Source of the DNA: Burkholderia sp. NRF60-BP8
GTDB lineage: Bacteria > Pseudomonadota > Gammaproteobacteria > Burkholderiales > Burkholderiaceae
Assembly (NCBI RefSeq): GCF_001522585.2
Contig: NZ_CP013373.1
Span: 3,363,376-3,427,375, forward strand
DNA: 64,000 nt
Direction of reading: 5' to 3'
The notes beneath the pieces were generated by a model that was given only the letters and a program-made list of their open reading frames with translations, was not told where the DNA came from and did no database searches. Shown piece by piece: positions 38,203 to 46,571 of this stretch (its first letter is position 1; the number at the start of each line of letters is the position of its first letter). A program made the position numbers and the translations under genes.

Positions 38203-39591
38203 ATGCGCCCCTTCTGGATCGAACAAGCGCTGTTCAACGACGGCGATCTCGCCCCCGCGCTGCAAGGCGCGACGCAGGCCGACGTGTGCATCGTCGGCGG
38301 CGGCTACACGGGCCTCTGGACCGCGATCCAGGCGAAGCAGCAGCACCCCGCGCTCGACATCGCGATCCTCGAAGCCGACCTGTGCGGCGCCGGCGCGAGC
38401 GGGCGCAACGGCGGCTGCCTGCTCACCTGGTCCGCGAAATTCCTGACGCTGCGGCGTCTGTTCGGCGAAGCCGAGGCGATCCGGCTCGTGAAGGCGTCGG
38501 AAGCGGCGGTGCAGCACATCGCCGATTTCTGCCGCGCGCACGACGTCGATGCCGAATTGCGGCTCGACGGCACGTTGTACACCGCGACGTCCCACGCGCA
38601 GGTCGGCACGCTCGCGCCGGTGCTCGACGCACTCGCCGCGTGCGGCATCCACAGCTACGAGCCGCTGCCGCCCGCCGAAGTCGCGCGCCGCTCGGGCTCC
38701 GCGCGCAATCTCGACGGCGTCTACTCGCCGATCGCCGCGACCGTGCATCCCGGCAAGCTCGTACGCGGGCTGCGCCGCGTCGCGCGCGCGATGGGCATCC
38801 GCATCTACGAACGCACGCCGATGCTCGACTTCACGCCCGGCCAGCCGGCCGTCGTGCGCACGCCGTCGGGCAGCGTCACGGCGGGCAAGCTCGTGTTCGC
38901 GATCAATGCGTGGATGGCGAGCCGTTTCCCGCAGTTCGAACGCACGATCGCGGTCGTGTCGAGCGACATGGTGATCACGGAGAAATGCCCCGAGCTACTC
39001 GATCGGACCGGGCTCGTGGACGGCGTGTCGGTGCTCGATTCGCGGATCTTCGTCTACTACTACCGAACGACGGCCGACGGGCGCCTGATGCTCGGCAAGG
39101 GCGGCAACACGTTCTCGTGGCGCAGCCGCATCGCGCCGGTGTTCGACCGCCGCTCGCCGTACGAGGCGCAGCTCACACGGAGCCTGCGCGCGTTCTTCCC
39201 GTCGCTCGCGGACGTGCCGATCACGGCAAGCTGGAACGGGCCGTCGGATCGTTCGGTCACGGGCTTCCCGTTCTTCGGCCGCCTCGACGGCGCGCCGAAC
39301 GTGTTCTACGGGTTCGGTTATTCGGGCAACGGCGTCGGGCCGACCTACATGGGCGGGCAGATCCTGTCGTCGCTCGTGCTCGGCCTCGACAATGCGTGGA
39401 CGCGCAGCCCGCTCGTGCGCGGCCCGCTCGGCCATTTTCCGCCGGAGCCGATCCGCTACGTCGGCGCGCACGTCGTGCGCAACGCGATTCGCCGCAAGGA
39501 ACGCGCGGAAGACGAGAACCGGCAGCCGTCGGTCGTCGATACGTGGCTCGCGAAATTGGCGAGCGCGGCGGGGAAGGCCGACAAGGCGTGA
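38203..39591 (+). CDS. FAD-dependent oxidoreductase of the phosphonate operon
   Basis: 462 aa DAO-type flavoprotein. The FAD-binding glycine motif is VGGGYTGL (about residues 30-37) followed by Glu in ILEADLCGAGASGRNGG; C-terminal flavin contact GYSGNGVGPTY. It resembles the family annotated as putative aminophosphonate oxidoreductase. Some flavoenzymes of this kind oxidise N-alkylated aminoethylphosphonates to phosphonoacetaldehyde, which would bypass PhnW; whether this one does is inference. It starts 103 bp after phnW and is the last gene of the operon. The start at MRPFWIEQ fits the family. Confidence 0.87.
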   Translation: MRPFWIEQALFNDGDLAPALQGATQADVCIVGGGYTGLWTAIQAKQQHPALDIAILEADLCGAGASGRNGGCLLTWSAKFLTLRRLFGEAEAIRLVKASEAAVQHIADFCRAHDVDAELRLDGTLYTATSHAQVGTLAPVLDALAACGIHSYEPLPPAEVARRSGSARNLDGVYSPIAATVHPGKLVRGLRRVARAMGIRIYERTPMLDFTPGQPAVVRTPSGSVTAGKLVFAINAWMASRFPQFERTIAVVSSDMVITEKCPELLDRTGLVDGVSVLDSRIFVYYYRTTADGRLMLGKGGNTFSWRSRIAPVFDRRSPYEAQLTRSLRAFFPSLADVPITASWNGPSDRSVTGFPFFGRLDGAPNVFYGFGYSGNGVGPTYMGGQILSSLVLGLDNAWTRSPLVRGPLGHFPPEPIRYVGAHVVRNAIRRKERAEDENRQPSVVDTWLAKLASAAGKADKA

Positions 39592-39617
39592 CGATGCGTC
39601 GGCCCGAACGCGCAACG

Positions 39618-39645
39618 AAAAAGGGACGCGGCGACGCGTCCCTTT
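39618..39645 (-). terminator. Terminator between the phn operon and phnR
   Basis: Stem AAAGGGACGCG (39620-39630) / CGCGTCCCTTT (39635-39645) with a GCGA loop. Read on the minus strand it ends in TTTTT and suits phnR termination; it can also act on the convergent plus-strand operon. Confidence 0.8.
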
Positions 39646-39682
39646 GCCGATGCGCGGCAGCCCGCGCGAACATCGCCGACGC

Positions 39683-40408
39683 TTATGCGCCAGCCTTCTC
39701 CCGCGCCGCCTTGCCCGCCGCGGGCAGCCCCTGCTCGTGCGTGCGACGCATCCGCGCGAGGCCGTGCGCGACGTGCTCGCGCACGAGCGCGACGGCCTTT
39801 TCCTCGTCGCCGGCCGCGAGCGCCTGCACGATCTTGTCGTGCTCGGCCGCCGACACGGCGATCGCATCCTCCTCGGCCTCGATCGCAGCCTGACGCAGCA
39901 AGCCGAGCTGGCGCACGAGCCGCCGGTAGGTATCGGTGAGATGCGTATTGCCGACGCCGACGACCATCGCGTCGTGGAACTGCACGTTCAACTCGGTGTA
40001 GCGCGTGACGTCGTGCGCCTTCGCGGCGTCCTTCATCGACTGGATGATGCCCTTCAGCACCTTCAGCGTGTCGGGCGAGATACGCTTCGCGAGCGCGCGC
40101 GCGACCGATTCGTCGAGCATCGCGCGCACTTCGTAGATCTCCTCGGCCTCGCGCAGCGGCACGACGCGCACGGTCACGCCGCGGTTCTTCTCGTTGCGCA
40201 GCAGGCCGGCCTGCTCGAGCGCGCGGAACGCTTCGCGCACCGGGCCGCGCGACACGTTCAGCTTGGTCGCGATCTCGACTTCGTTGAGCTTCTCGCCCGG
40301 TGCGTATTCGCCGGAGACGATCGCGCGCTCGAGCATGTCCTGGACGATCATCGCGAGCGACTGGCTTTGCAGGAGTTCGATGGCGCTGAGCGCGTTCGGG
40401 GCAGTCAT
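39683..40408 (-). CDS. phnR: GntR (FCD-type) regulator of phosphonate use
   Basis: 241 aa. The N-terminal winged HTH (about 15-85) has GEKLNEVEIATKLNVSRGPVREAFRALEQAG; split into motifs, LNVSRGPVREA is the GntR recognition region. The C-terminal FCD domain has the metal-type positions in FHDAMV and AAEHDKIVQAL. It resembles the Burkholderia phosphonate-utilisation GntR family. Its promoter overlaps TTGT-type half-palindromes shared with the phnA/phnS promoter, so I expect autoregulation and control of the divergent operons. Confidence 0.9.
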   Translation of the reverse strand: MTAPNALSAIELLQSQSLAMIVQDMLERAIVSGEYAPGEKLNEVEIATKLNVSRGPVREAFRALEQAGLLRNEKNRGVTVRVVPLREAEEIYEVRAMLDESVARALAKRISPDTLKVLKGIIQSMKDAAKAHDVTRYTELNVQFHDAMVVGVGNTHLTDTYRRLVRQLGLLRQAAIEAEEDAIAVSAAEHDKIVQALAAGDEEKAVALVREHVAHGLARMRRTHEQGLPAAGKAAREKAGA

Positions 40409-40461
40409 GGTCGGGGCAGCGGGCTGGGGTGAAACGACGGCGCCATATCGGCGAATGATCC

Positions 40462-40494
40462 TTGTATACCCTCACCCCGGCATATTGTCAACAG
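40462..40494 (-). promoter_or_regulatory. phnR promoter with two TTGTnnAC-type sites
   Basis: Minus strand: -35 TTGACA (40486-40491), 17-bp spacer, -10 TATACA (40463-40468). TTGTCAACAG (40485-40494) lies on the -35 and TTGTATACCC (40462-40471) on the -10. The first differs by one base from TTGTCAACAA at the phnA/phnS promoter. Confidence 0.72.
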
Positions 40495-40620
40495 TTTTCA
40501 GTTTCCAAAAGCCAACCCCGCGTGCCCGCACACGGGCGGCCCCCGGCCGGCATGCAACCTGCACGCGGCGCTCGCGCGATGCGGGGAACCGCCCCGCTTC
40601 GCGCGACGCCGGCACAACCG

Positions 40621-42792
40621 TCAGGCTGTGCGCTTCACCGGCCCCGGATCGCTGTGGCTCGGCCGGCCCGTCTCGACGTGGCCCGCGAAGCGGCGCACGA
40701 CCTTGTCGTCGCCGCCGCGCAGCGTGGTCGCGGTGATCGTCAGATCGTACCAGCCGTGGCTCGACGACAGCTCGAAGTGCCCTTCGACGCGCTCGCCCGG
40801 CTCCAGCGTGTAGGTGCGCGCCTGCGCATGGCTGTACGCGTTGTCGACCGTCACGCGGCACGTCGCGCGCCCGCTATTGCGCAGTTGCAGGTACACGTGA
40901 CGGTTGCGCACGTCGTAGCCGATCTTCGCTTCAGGGTTCGCGTGGCGGCCGTCCGCGGCGAGCCGCGTGTTGCCCTGGAACTCGCACAGATAGCCGTTCG
41001 GGCCGTAGGCGGCCAGATGGTACTCGCCGCGCGCGGCCGACGTGCTCCACGTATCGACGAAGCGGTCGTGCGCGGACACCGCGTAGCGGCGCGGCGGCGT
41101 CGCCGGGTTGCGGCGGTCGTACACGTAGAACGCGGCACCGGCGTCGCCGGTGTTCGCGAAGTCGAGCGACACGGTATCGTCGTGCGCGCCCACGCGGCTG
41201 TGCACGAACAGCTCGTACGGCAGCGCACGCGCCGGACGCGTGCCGGGTTCCTGCGCCGGCATCGACTGCTGCGCGGGCACCTGGTACGCCTGGCCGGCCG
41301 TCGCGATGTGCTGCGGCACCGTGAAGCTCACCGTGCGCGTGTCGGGGCGCGCGGAAAAGTCGAACGCCGACGTGAGATCGCCGCAGATCGACCGGCGCCA
41401 CGCGCTGATGTTCGGCTCCTTCACGCCGAAACGCGCTTCGAGGAAACGCAGCACCGACGTATGGTCGAACGTCTCCGAGCAGACCCAGCCGCCCTTCGTC
41501 CACGGCGAGATGATGATCAGCGGCACGCGCGGCCCGAGGCCGATCGGCTGGATGCCGCCCGGATCGGCGCCCGGCACGAGCGGGCTCATTTCGCCCGGGT
41601 ACTTGTTCAGGTCGAGCAGCTCGTCGCCGAGGTTCGACAGCAGATTCGACGACACGATGCCCTGGCCGCCCACGCCGCTCGTGACCGGCGGCACCGGCGG
41701 CACGACGTGGTCGAACAGCCCGTCGTTCTCGTCGTAGTTGAGGATGAACACCGTCTTCGCCCACACCTCGGGGTTCGACGTCAGCGCCTCGAGCACCATG
41801 TTGATGTAGAACGCGCCGTCGGTCGGCGACGCCTGCGGGTGCTCGCTGTACTTGTACGGCGACACGATCCACGACACCTGCGGCAAGCGGTTGGCCTGCA
41901 CGTCGGCCTTCAGTTCGGCGAGCGTGTGGTTCGACGCGCCCTTGTCGACCAGCGGGCCGCTCGCGCCTTCCTTCACCTGGAAGCGCTTGAAGAACATCAG
42001 CGAGTTGTCGGTGTAGTTGTCGGTCGGGTCGCCCGGGATGCCGGTGCCGCCCTGGTACACCTTCCAGCTGATCTTCGCGTCCTCCAGGCGTTCGGCGTAG
42101 GTCGTCCACGTGTAGCCGTTCACGTCGTTGCGCTCGCCGATGCCCGGGCCGTTCGGCGCGCTGCCGTAGACGTTGCGCGAGTCGACCGTGCCGGTCCACA
42201 GGTAGATGCGGTTCGGCGCGGTGTCCGCGTGCGCGGAGCAGAAGTACGAATCGCAGATCGTGAACGCGTCGGCCAGCGCGTAGTGGTACGTGAGGTCCTG
42301 GCGCTTCAGGTAGCCCATCGTCAGCACGTCCTGCTTCTGGTTCACCCACTGATCCCACTGGCCGTTGTTCCAGGACAGGTGCCCGCTGCTCCAGCCGTGG
42401 TTGGTGCCCGGCTGGAATTCGGTCGTCTGCTTCGGATCGAGATAGAACGGCAGCACGTACGGCGCCGACGGATCGAGCCCGCGCGAATGGTAGTTCTTCG
42501 TGAACACCGACGCCGGCGGTTGCTGCCACACCGGCGCGCCGTTCGGCAGCAGGTGCGGACGCGGGTCGTCGAAGCCGCGCACGCCGCGCAGCCCGCCGAA
42601 GTAATGGTCGAACGAACGGTTTTCCTGCATGAAGATCACGACGTGCTCGACGTCGCGGATCGTGCCGGTGCGATAGGCGGCCGGCATCGCCAGCGCATTG
42701 CGGATCGCGGGCGGGAAGCCCGCATAGGCGGCCATCGCGCCGGCCGACTGCGCGGCGAGGCGCAGGAAATCGCGTCGATTGTTCGAGGACAT
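40621..42792 (-). CDS. plcN: Tat-exported phospholipase C (phosphocholine-type)
   Basis: 723 aa member of the acid phosphatase/phospholipase C superfamily. The Tat signal has RRDFLRL at residues 6-12 and a weak hydrophobic region. The catalytic domain shows FMQENRSFDHYFG, NHGWSSGH, YDENDGLFDHV and SPWTKGG; two C-terminal PLC_C (DUF756) beta domains follow after about residue 500. It releases phosphorylated head groups from phospholipids outside the cytoplasm. The gene lies between phnR and a LysR gene, so phosphorus supply from membranes may be linked to the phn cluster (inference). Confidence 0.93.
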   Translation of the reverse strand: MSSNNRRDFLRLAAQSAGAMAAYAGFPPAIRNALAMPAAYRTGTIRDVEHVVIFMQENRSFDHYFGGLRGVRGFDDPRPHLLPNGAPVWQQPPASVFTKNYHSRGLDPSAPYVLPFYLDPKQTTEFQPGTNHGWSSGHLSWNNGQWDQWVNQKQDVLTMGYLKRQDLTYHYALADAFTICDSYFCSAHADTAPNRIYLWTGTVDSRNVYGSAPNGPGIGERNDVNGYTWTTYAERLEDAKISWKVYQGGTGIPGDPTDNYTDNSLMFFKRFQVKEGASGPLVDKGASNHTLAELKADVQANRLPQVSWIVSPYKYSEHPQASPTDGAFYINMVLEALTSNPEVWAKTVFILNYDENDGLFDHVVPPVPPVTSGVGGQGIVSSNLLSNLGDELLDLNKYPGEMSPLVPGADPGGIQPIGLGPRVPLIIISPWTKGGWVCSETFDHTSVLRFLEARFGVKEPNISAWRRSICGDLTSAFDFSARPDTRTVSFTVPQHIATAGQAYQVPAQQSMPAQEPGTRPARALPYELFVHSRVGAHDDTVSLDFANTGDAGAAFYVYDRRNPATPPRRYAVSAHDRFVDTWSTSAARGEYHLAAYGPNGYLCEFQGNTRLAADGRHANPEAKIGYDVRNRHVYLQLRNSGRATCRVTVDNAYSHAQARTYTLEPGERVEGHFELSSSHGWYDLTITATTLRGGDDKVVRRFAGHVETGRPSHSDPGPVKRTA

Positions 42793-43022
42793 GAAGAGAG
42801 CCTTGTGGTCGGAGGGAGTGGGGTCGCCGGGCGAGCGGGGCCGGCGTTTCTGCGTCGCCGTTATTACCCCGCACCGGCATGTCCCGGCCGTGACCGGTTC
42901 CCGCAGGTTTCTTGCGCTCATCCCCAGCTTTTTTTCGAAGCCGCGCACGACGCGCCTTTCATGCGGCCGACACATGCGTACGCTACGCTGACGCGCGATG
43001 AAGAGGGGGGAGAAGCCGACAC

Positions 43023-43949
43023 GTGTTCGATCAGCTGAAGGCGTTCCATGCGACCGTTCGGCAGGGCAGCATCACGCGCGCCGCGCGCCACCTCGGCGTG
43101 AGCCAGCCGACGATTGCCGCGCAGATCCGGCAGGTCGAGCAGCTGTACGGCGTCGAGCTGTTCTACCGCAGCGGCCGCAAGCTCGAAGTGACCGAGACGG
43201 GCATCGAGCTGTTGCCGCTCGTCGAGAAAATGATCGCGCTCGAGGCGCAGGCCGACATCATGCTGCGCAACGTCGGCGGCCTGTTCGAAGGCCACCTGCG
43301 GATCGGCGCGACGGGCCCGTACTACATCATGGATGCGGTCGGCCGCTTCTCGAGCGCGCATCCGTCGATCGCGCTGACGTGCCGGATCGGCAACTCCGAG
43401 GAAATCCTGCAGGCGCTGCAGGAGTTCCGCATCGATCTCGCGGTCTCGTCGCAGCGCAACGACGCCGACGGCCTCGAACGCAAGGTCATCTCGACCGATC
43501 CGCTGGTGCTCGTCGTGCACCGCCGTCATCCGCTCGCGCGGTTCGATGCGATCGACCCGGCGCAGCTCGCCGACGTGCGGCTGCTGATCCGCGAGGAAGG
43601 CTCGGTCACGCGCCGCTGCACGGAGACGATCCTCGCAACGGCCGGCGTCGCGGCCGCCTCCGTCGCCGAGATCGGCAGCCGCGAAGCGATTCGCGAGGCG
43701 ATCCTGCATGGGGTGGGCGGCAGCCTGTTTCCGCGCGGCGAGGCCGAGCGCCATCCCGACCTGCGCGTGATCGCGCTGCGCGGCGTCGATACGACGATCG
43801 ACGAATACGTGTACTACCTGAAAGCGCGCCGCCAGAGCCCCGCGATCGACGCGTTCCTCGCGTGCATCCTGCCGGACGATGGCGAAGCGGCCGGCGCGAT
43901 CGATGCGGTTGAACCCGGACGAACGATGCGGCGGGCGAACGCGCGCTGA
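43023..43949 (+). CDS. LysR-family regulator next to the phosphonate cluster
   Basis: 308 aa. HTH at 1-60 (FDQLKAFHATVRQGSITRAARHLGVSQ as successive pieces: QGSITRAARHLG, SQPTIAAQI), effector domain about 90-290. It starts with GTG after a GGGGGGAG run. It resembles LysR proteins associated with aminoethylphosphonate catabolism, and it is divergent from the phospholipase C gene, which is its likeliest direct target. No close operator was identified in the 230-bp gap. Confidence 0.87.
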   Translation: MFDQLKAFHATVRQGSITRAARHLGVSQPTIAAQIRQVEQLYGVELFYRSGRKLEVTETGIELLPLVEKMIALEAQADIMLRNVGGLFEGHLRIGATGPYYIMDAVGRFSSAHPSIALTCRIGNSEEILQALQEFRIDLAVSSQRNDADGLERKVISTDPLVLVVHRRHPLARFDAIDPAQLADVRLLIREEGSVTRRCTETILATAGVAAASVAEIGSREAIREAILHGVGGSLFPRGEAERHPDLRVIALRGVDTTIDEYVYYLKARRQSPAIDAFLACILPDDGEAAGAIDAVEPGRTMRRANAR

Positions 43950-44048
43950 GCCGCCGCGCGTTCGCCGCCTCCGCACACTACGTGGCGCTTTTCCCGCGCC
44001 TTCCCTCGTTGCTTTCCTCGTGCCTTCCTTCTGTCGTGGCGCCGCGCG

Positions 44049-45689
44049 TCACTTCGGCAGCGCCGGAATCATCCAGGTCAGCACGTGCTGCTGCAGGAAC
44101 ACCAGCACGCCGAGCAGCAGCGTGAGGATCACGCTGTGCCAGAAGGTTCGCGCGAACACGACACCCTCCCGCCCTTTCAGGTCCGTCGTCGACACGCCCG
44201 TCGCGATGTTCTGCGGCGAGATCATCTTGCCCATCACGCCGCCCGACGAGTTGGTCGCGGCCATCAGCACCGGATCGAGGCCGAGCTGCCGGGCGGCGAC
44301 GACCTGCAGGTTGCCGAACAACGCGTTGCCCGACGTGTCGCTGCCGGACAGGAACACGGCGATCCAGCCGAGCGACGCCGACACCAGCGGGAACAGCGCG
44401 CCCGTCGACGCGACGCCGGTGCCGAGCGTGTAGCTGATGCCCGAGTAGTTCAGCAGGTACGCGAGCCCGACGATCATCATCACCGTGACGATCGCGATCC
44501 ACGTCTGCCGCCACGTCTTCACCACGCATTCGACAAACGCGCCGGGGCCGGTGCGCGTCAGCGCGGCCGTGACGATCGCCGACACGAGGATCGCCGTGCC
44601 CGTGCCGAGCGGCTGGAAATCCCAGATCGCCGCATACGGCTTGTGGTACAGCGACACGTACACCGCGTTGTGCAGCCCCGGCCACTTGATCTTCACGTCG
44701 CCGATCGCCGCGATGTTCGCGTGCACCCAGACGATCACGACCACCGACACGACGAGCCACGGCAGCCAGCCGCCGAAGCCGGCGCGCGCGGCGCCGGCTG
44801 CCGCCGGCACGCTGCGCGCGAGCGCGTATTGCGGATCGGGCTGCGGCTTCCACAGCTGCAGGAAGCCGATCGTCACGATCAGCGACGAGAGCGACGACAG
44901 CACGTCGGTGAGCTGGTAGCCGAGAAAGTTCGACGTGACGAACTGCGCGATCGCGAAGCTGCCGCCGGACACGAGCAGCGCGGGCCACAGCTTCGCGATC
45001 GAGCGCAAGCCGCCGTATGCGCCGACCACGTAGAACGGCAGCAGCAGCGCGAAGAACGGCAGCTGGCGGCCGACCATCTGCGCGAGCGTCGCGGGCGGCA
45101 GCGACGTGACCGCGCCGAGCACGGTGATCGGCACGCCAAGCGCGCCGAACGCGACCGGTGCCGTGTTGAACAGCAGCGTATAGGTGAGCGCTTCGAGCGC
45201 GGGGAAGCCGAGCGCGATCAGCAGCGCGCTGGTGATCGCGACCGGCGTGCCGAACCCGGAGATCCCTTCGAGCAGACAGCCGAACGAGAACGCGACGACG
45301 AGCAGCACGAGGCGGCGATCGTCGGGCAGGTTGTCGAGCATCCACTGCCGGAACTGGTCGAAGCGGCCGGACTTCACCGCGATGTTGTACAGCAGCAGCG
45401 CGTTGAAGACGATCCACATCACCGGCACGACCGCGAGCGCCATGCCGGCGCCGACCGCGTTGAACGCGAGCCCGGCCGGCATCCCCCACGCGCCGATCGC
45501 GACCGCGAGGCCCGCGACGAGCCCCGCGAGCGACGCCTGCCACGCGGGGCGGCGCAGCACGCCGAGCGCGATCAGCGCGACCGCGATCGGGATCGTCGCG
45601 ACGAGGAACGACAGGAGCAGCGAATGGGCGACCGGCGTCAACGGTTGCGCGAAGACGATGCCGGGCGGTAGGGCGTCGGTGGGATTCAT
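44049..45689 (-). CDS. lldP: L-lactate permease
   Basis: 546 aa LctP-family transporter with about 12-14 membrane helices. Family motifs include GISGFGTPVAI, FNTAPVAFGALGVPI, LSGSDTSGNALFGNLQ and ATNSSGGVMGKMISPQ. It imports L-lactate (or glycolate) with protons. The ATG at 45689 has GGAGACACG directly upstream; a longer frame adds 51 residues without homology. No lactate dehydrogenase genes are adjacent in this window. Confidence 0.94.
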   Translation of the reverse strand: MNPTDALPPGIVFAQPLTPVAHSLLLSFLVATIPIAVALIALGVLRRPAWQASLAGLVAGLAVAIGAWGMPAGLAFNAVGAGMALAVVPVMWIVFNALLLYNIAVKSGRFDQFRQWMLDNLPDDRRLVLLVVAFSFGCLLEGISGFGTPVAITSALLIALGFPALEALTYTLLFNTAPVAFGALGVPITVLGAVTSLPPATLAQMVGRQLPFFALLLPFYVVGAYGGLRSIAKLWPALLVSGGSFAIAQFVTSNFLGYQLTDVLSSLSSLIVTIGFLQLWKPQPDPQYALARSVPAAAGAARAGFGGWLPWLVVSVVVIVWVHANIAAIGDVKIKWPGLHNAVYVSLYHKPYAAIWDFQPLGTGTAILVSAIVTAALTRTGPGAFVECVVKTWRQTWIAIVTVMMIVGLAYLLNYSGISYTLGTGVASTGALFPLVSASLGWIAVFLSGSDTSGNALFGNLQVVAARQLGLDPVLMAATNSSGGVMGKMISPQNIATGVSTTDLKGREGVVFARTFWHSVILTLLLGVLVFLQQHVLTWMIPALPK

Positions 45690-46179
45690 CGTGTCTCCAG
45701 ATGTCGACCCGAGTTGGCGCTTCAGCGCGTACCCGGATCCCATGCCTTGTGCGGCCGGCCCGGGTTCGCATGTCGATGCGCCGAGCTCGGTACAAGTCGA
45801 TGTCCTGCAGTCGCGACCGCGATCGGGCGCTTGCGTACGCAACGACGTTGCGCGGCCAACCGATCGGTCGCTTAAAAGAGGTTAGGAGGCGCGACGCGCT
45901 TGTACAAGGGGGAGAAGCCCGATGCGGGCGAGCCCGTGCGGACCCGCCGCCGCACGATGGCAGGCTGATGGCGTGCCGCTGTCGCGTTCGACAGAAAACC
46001 CGTCGCAGCCGGCTCGCCGGTGGCCGCGCGATGCCGGCACCCGCGCAATGTTGCGCGACCGGAAAAGGTGACTGCCGGCCACGAGGATGTTTCGTTTGGC
46101 GTCCGAAGCCTAGACTGGCTGCATCGTTTCCGGCCGCGCCGGCGATGGCGCGGCACCGGAACCCCACGGAGCAAACACG
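45690..46179. other. Divergent region lldP / DUF4148 gene
   Basis: 490 bp without a supported gene. Two perfect palindromes lie upstream of lldP: CCGAGCTCGG (45781-45790) and TTGCGTACGCAA (45831-45842). The second is a good candidate for a regulator site on lldP. No clear promoter hexamers were found for the DUF4148 gene. Confidence 0.5.
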
Positions 46180-46497
46180 ATGATGAAGAAGAAACACGCG
46201 GCATGCGCGTTCGTGCTGATCGGCGCGGCGTTCGCCGCTCACGCGCAAGCCGCGTCGACGCTCACGCGCGCGCAGGTCCGCCAGGAGCTCGTGGAACTGC
46301 AGGCCGCCGGCTACCGGACGAGCCTCGCCAGCAGCCCCGACTTTCCGCGGAACATGCAGGCGATCATGCAGCGTGCGGCGCAAGCGCGCGGTGAAGGCGA
46401 CGCTGCCGGTTACGGCAGCGACGGCCGGGCCCACGCGGAATCGGCCAAGCCGGCGCAGCCGCGCTCGGCCGATCGCGGCACGTACGCCCATCACTGA
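46180..46497 (+). CDS. DUF4148 exported small protein
   Basis: 105 aa. Signal peptide MMKKKHAACAFVLIG to about AQA|AS (residue 25). The mature part carries the DUF4148 pattern LTRAQVRQELVELQAAGY typical of Burkholderiales periplasmic proteins, then a polar tail. GGAG lies 8 nt before the double ATG, so either ATG can be used. Function unknown; the gene stands alone between lldP and gshA. Confidence 0.85.
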   Translation: MMKKKHAACAFVLIGAAFAAHAQAASTLTRAQVRQELVELQAAGYRTSLASSPDFPRNMQAIMQRAAQARGEGDAAGYGSDGRAHAESAKPAQPRSADRGTYAHH

Positions 46498-46571
46498 TCA
46501 CCGACGGAACCGGATTGCAATCGCATCGCATCGCGGCGCGGCGCACCGTGCGCCGGCCGCTTGCGCGATCG

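Noticed and set aside
40462..43038. Long plus-strand open frame antisense to the phospholipase C gene
   Set aside because: Same shadow effect; the minus-strand frame has Tat signal and catalytic motifs.
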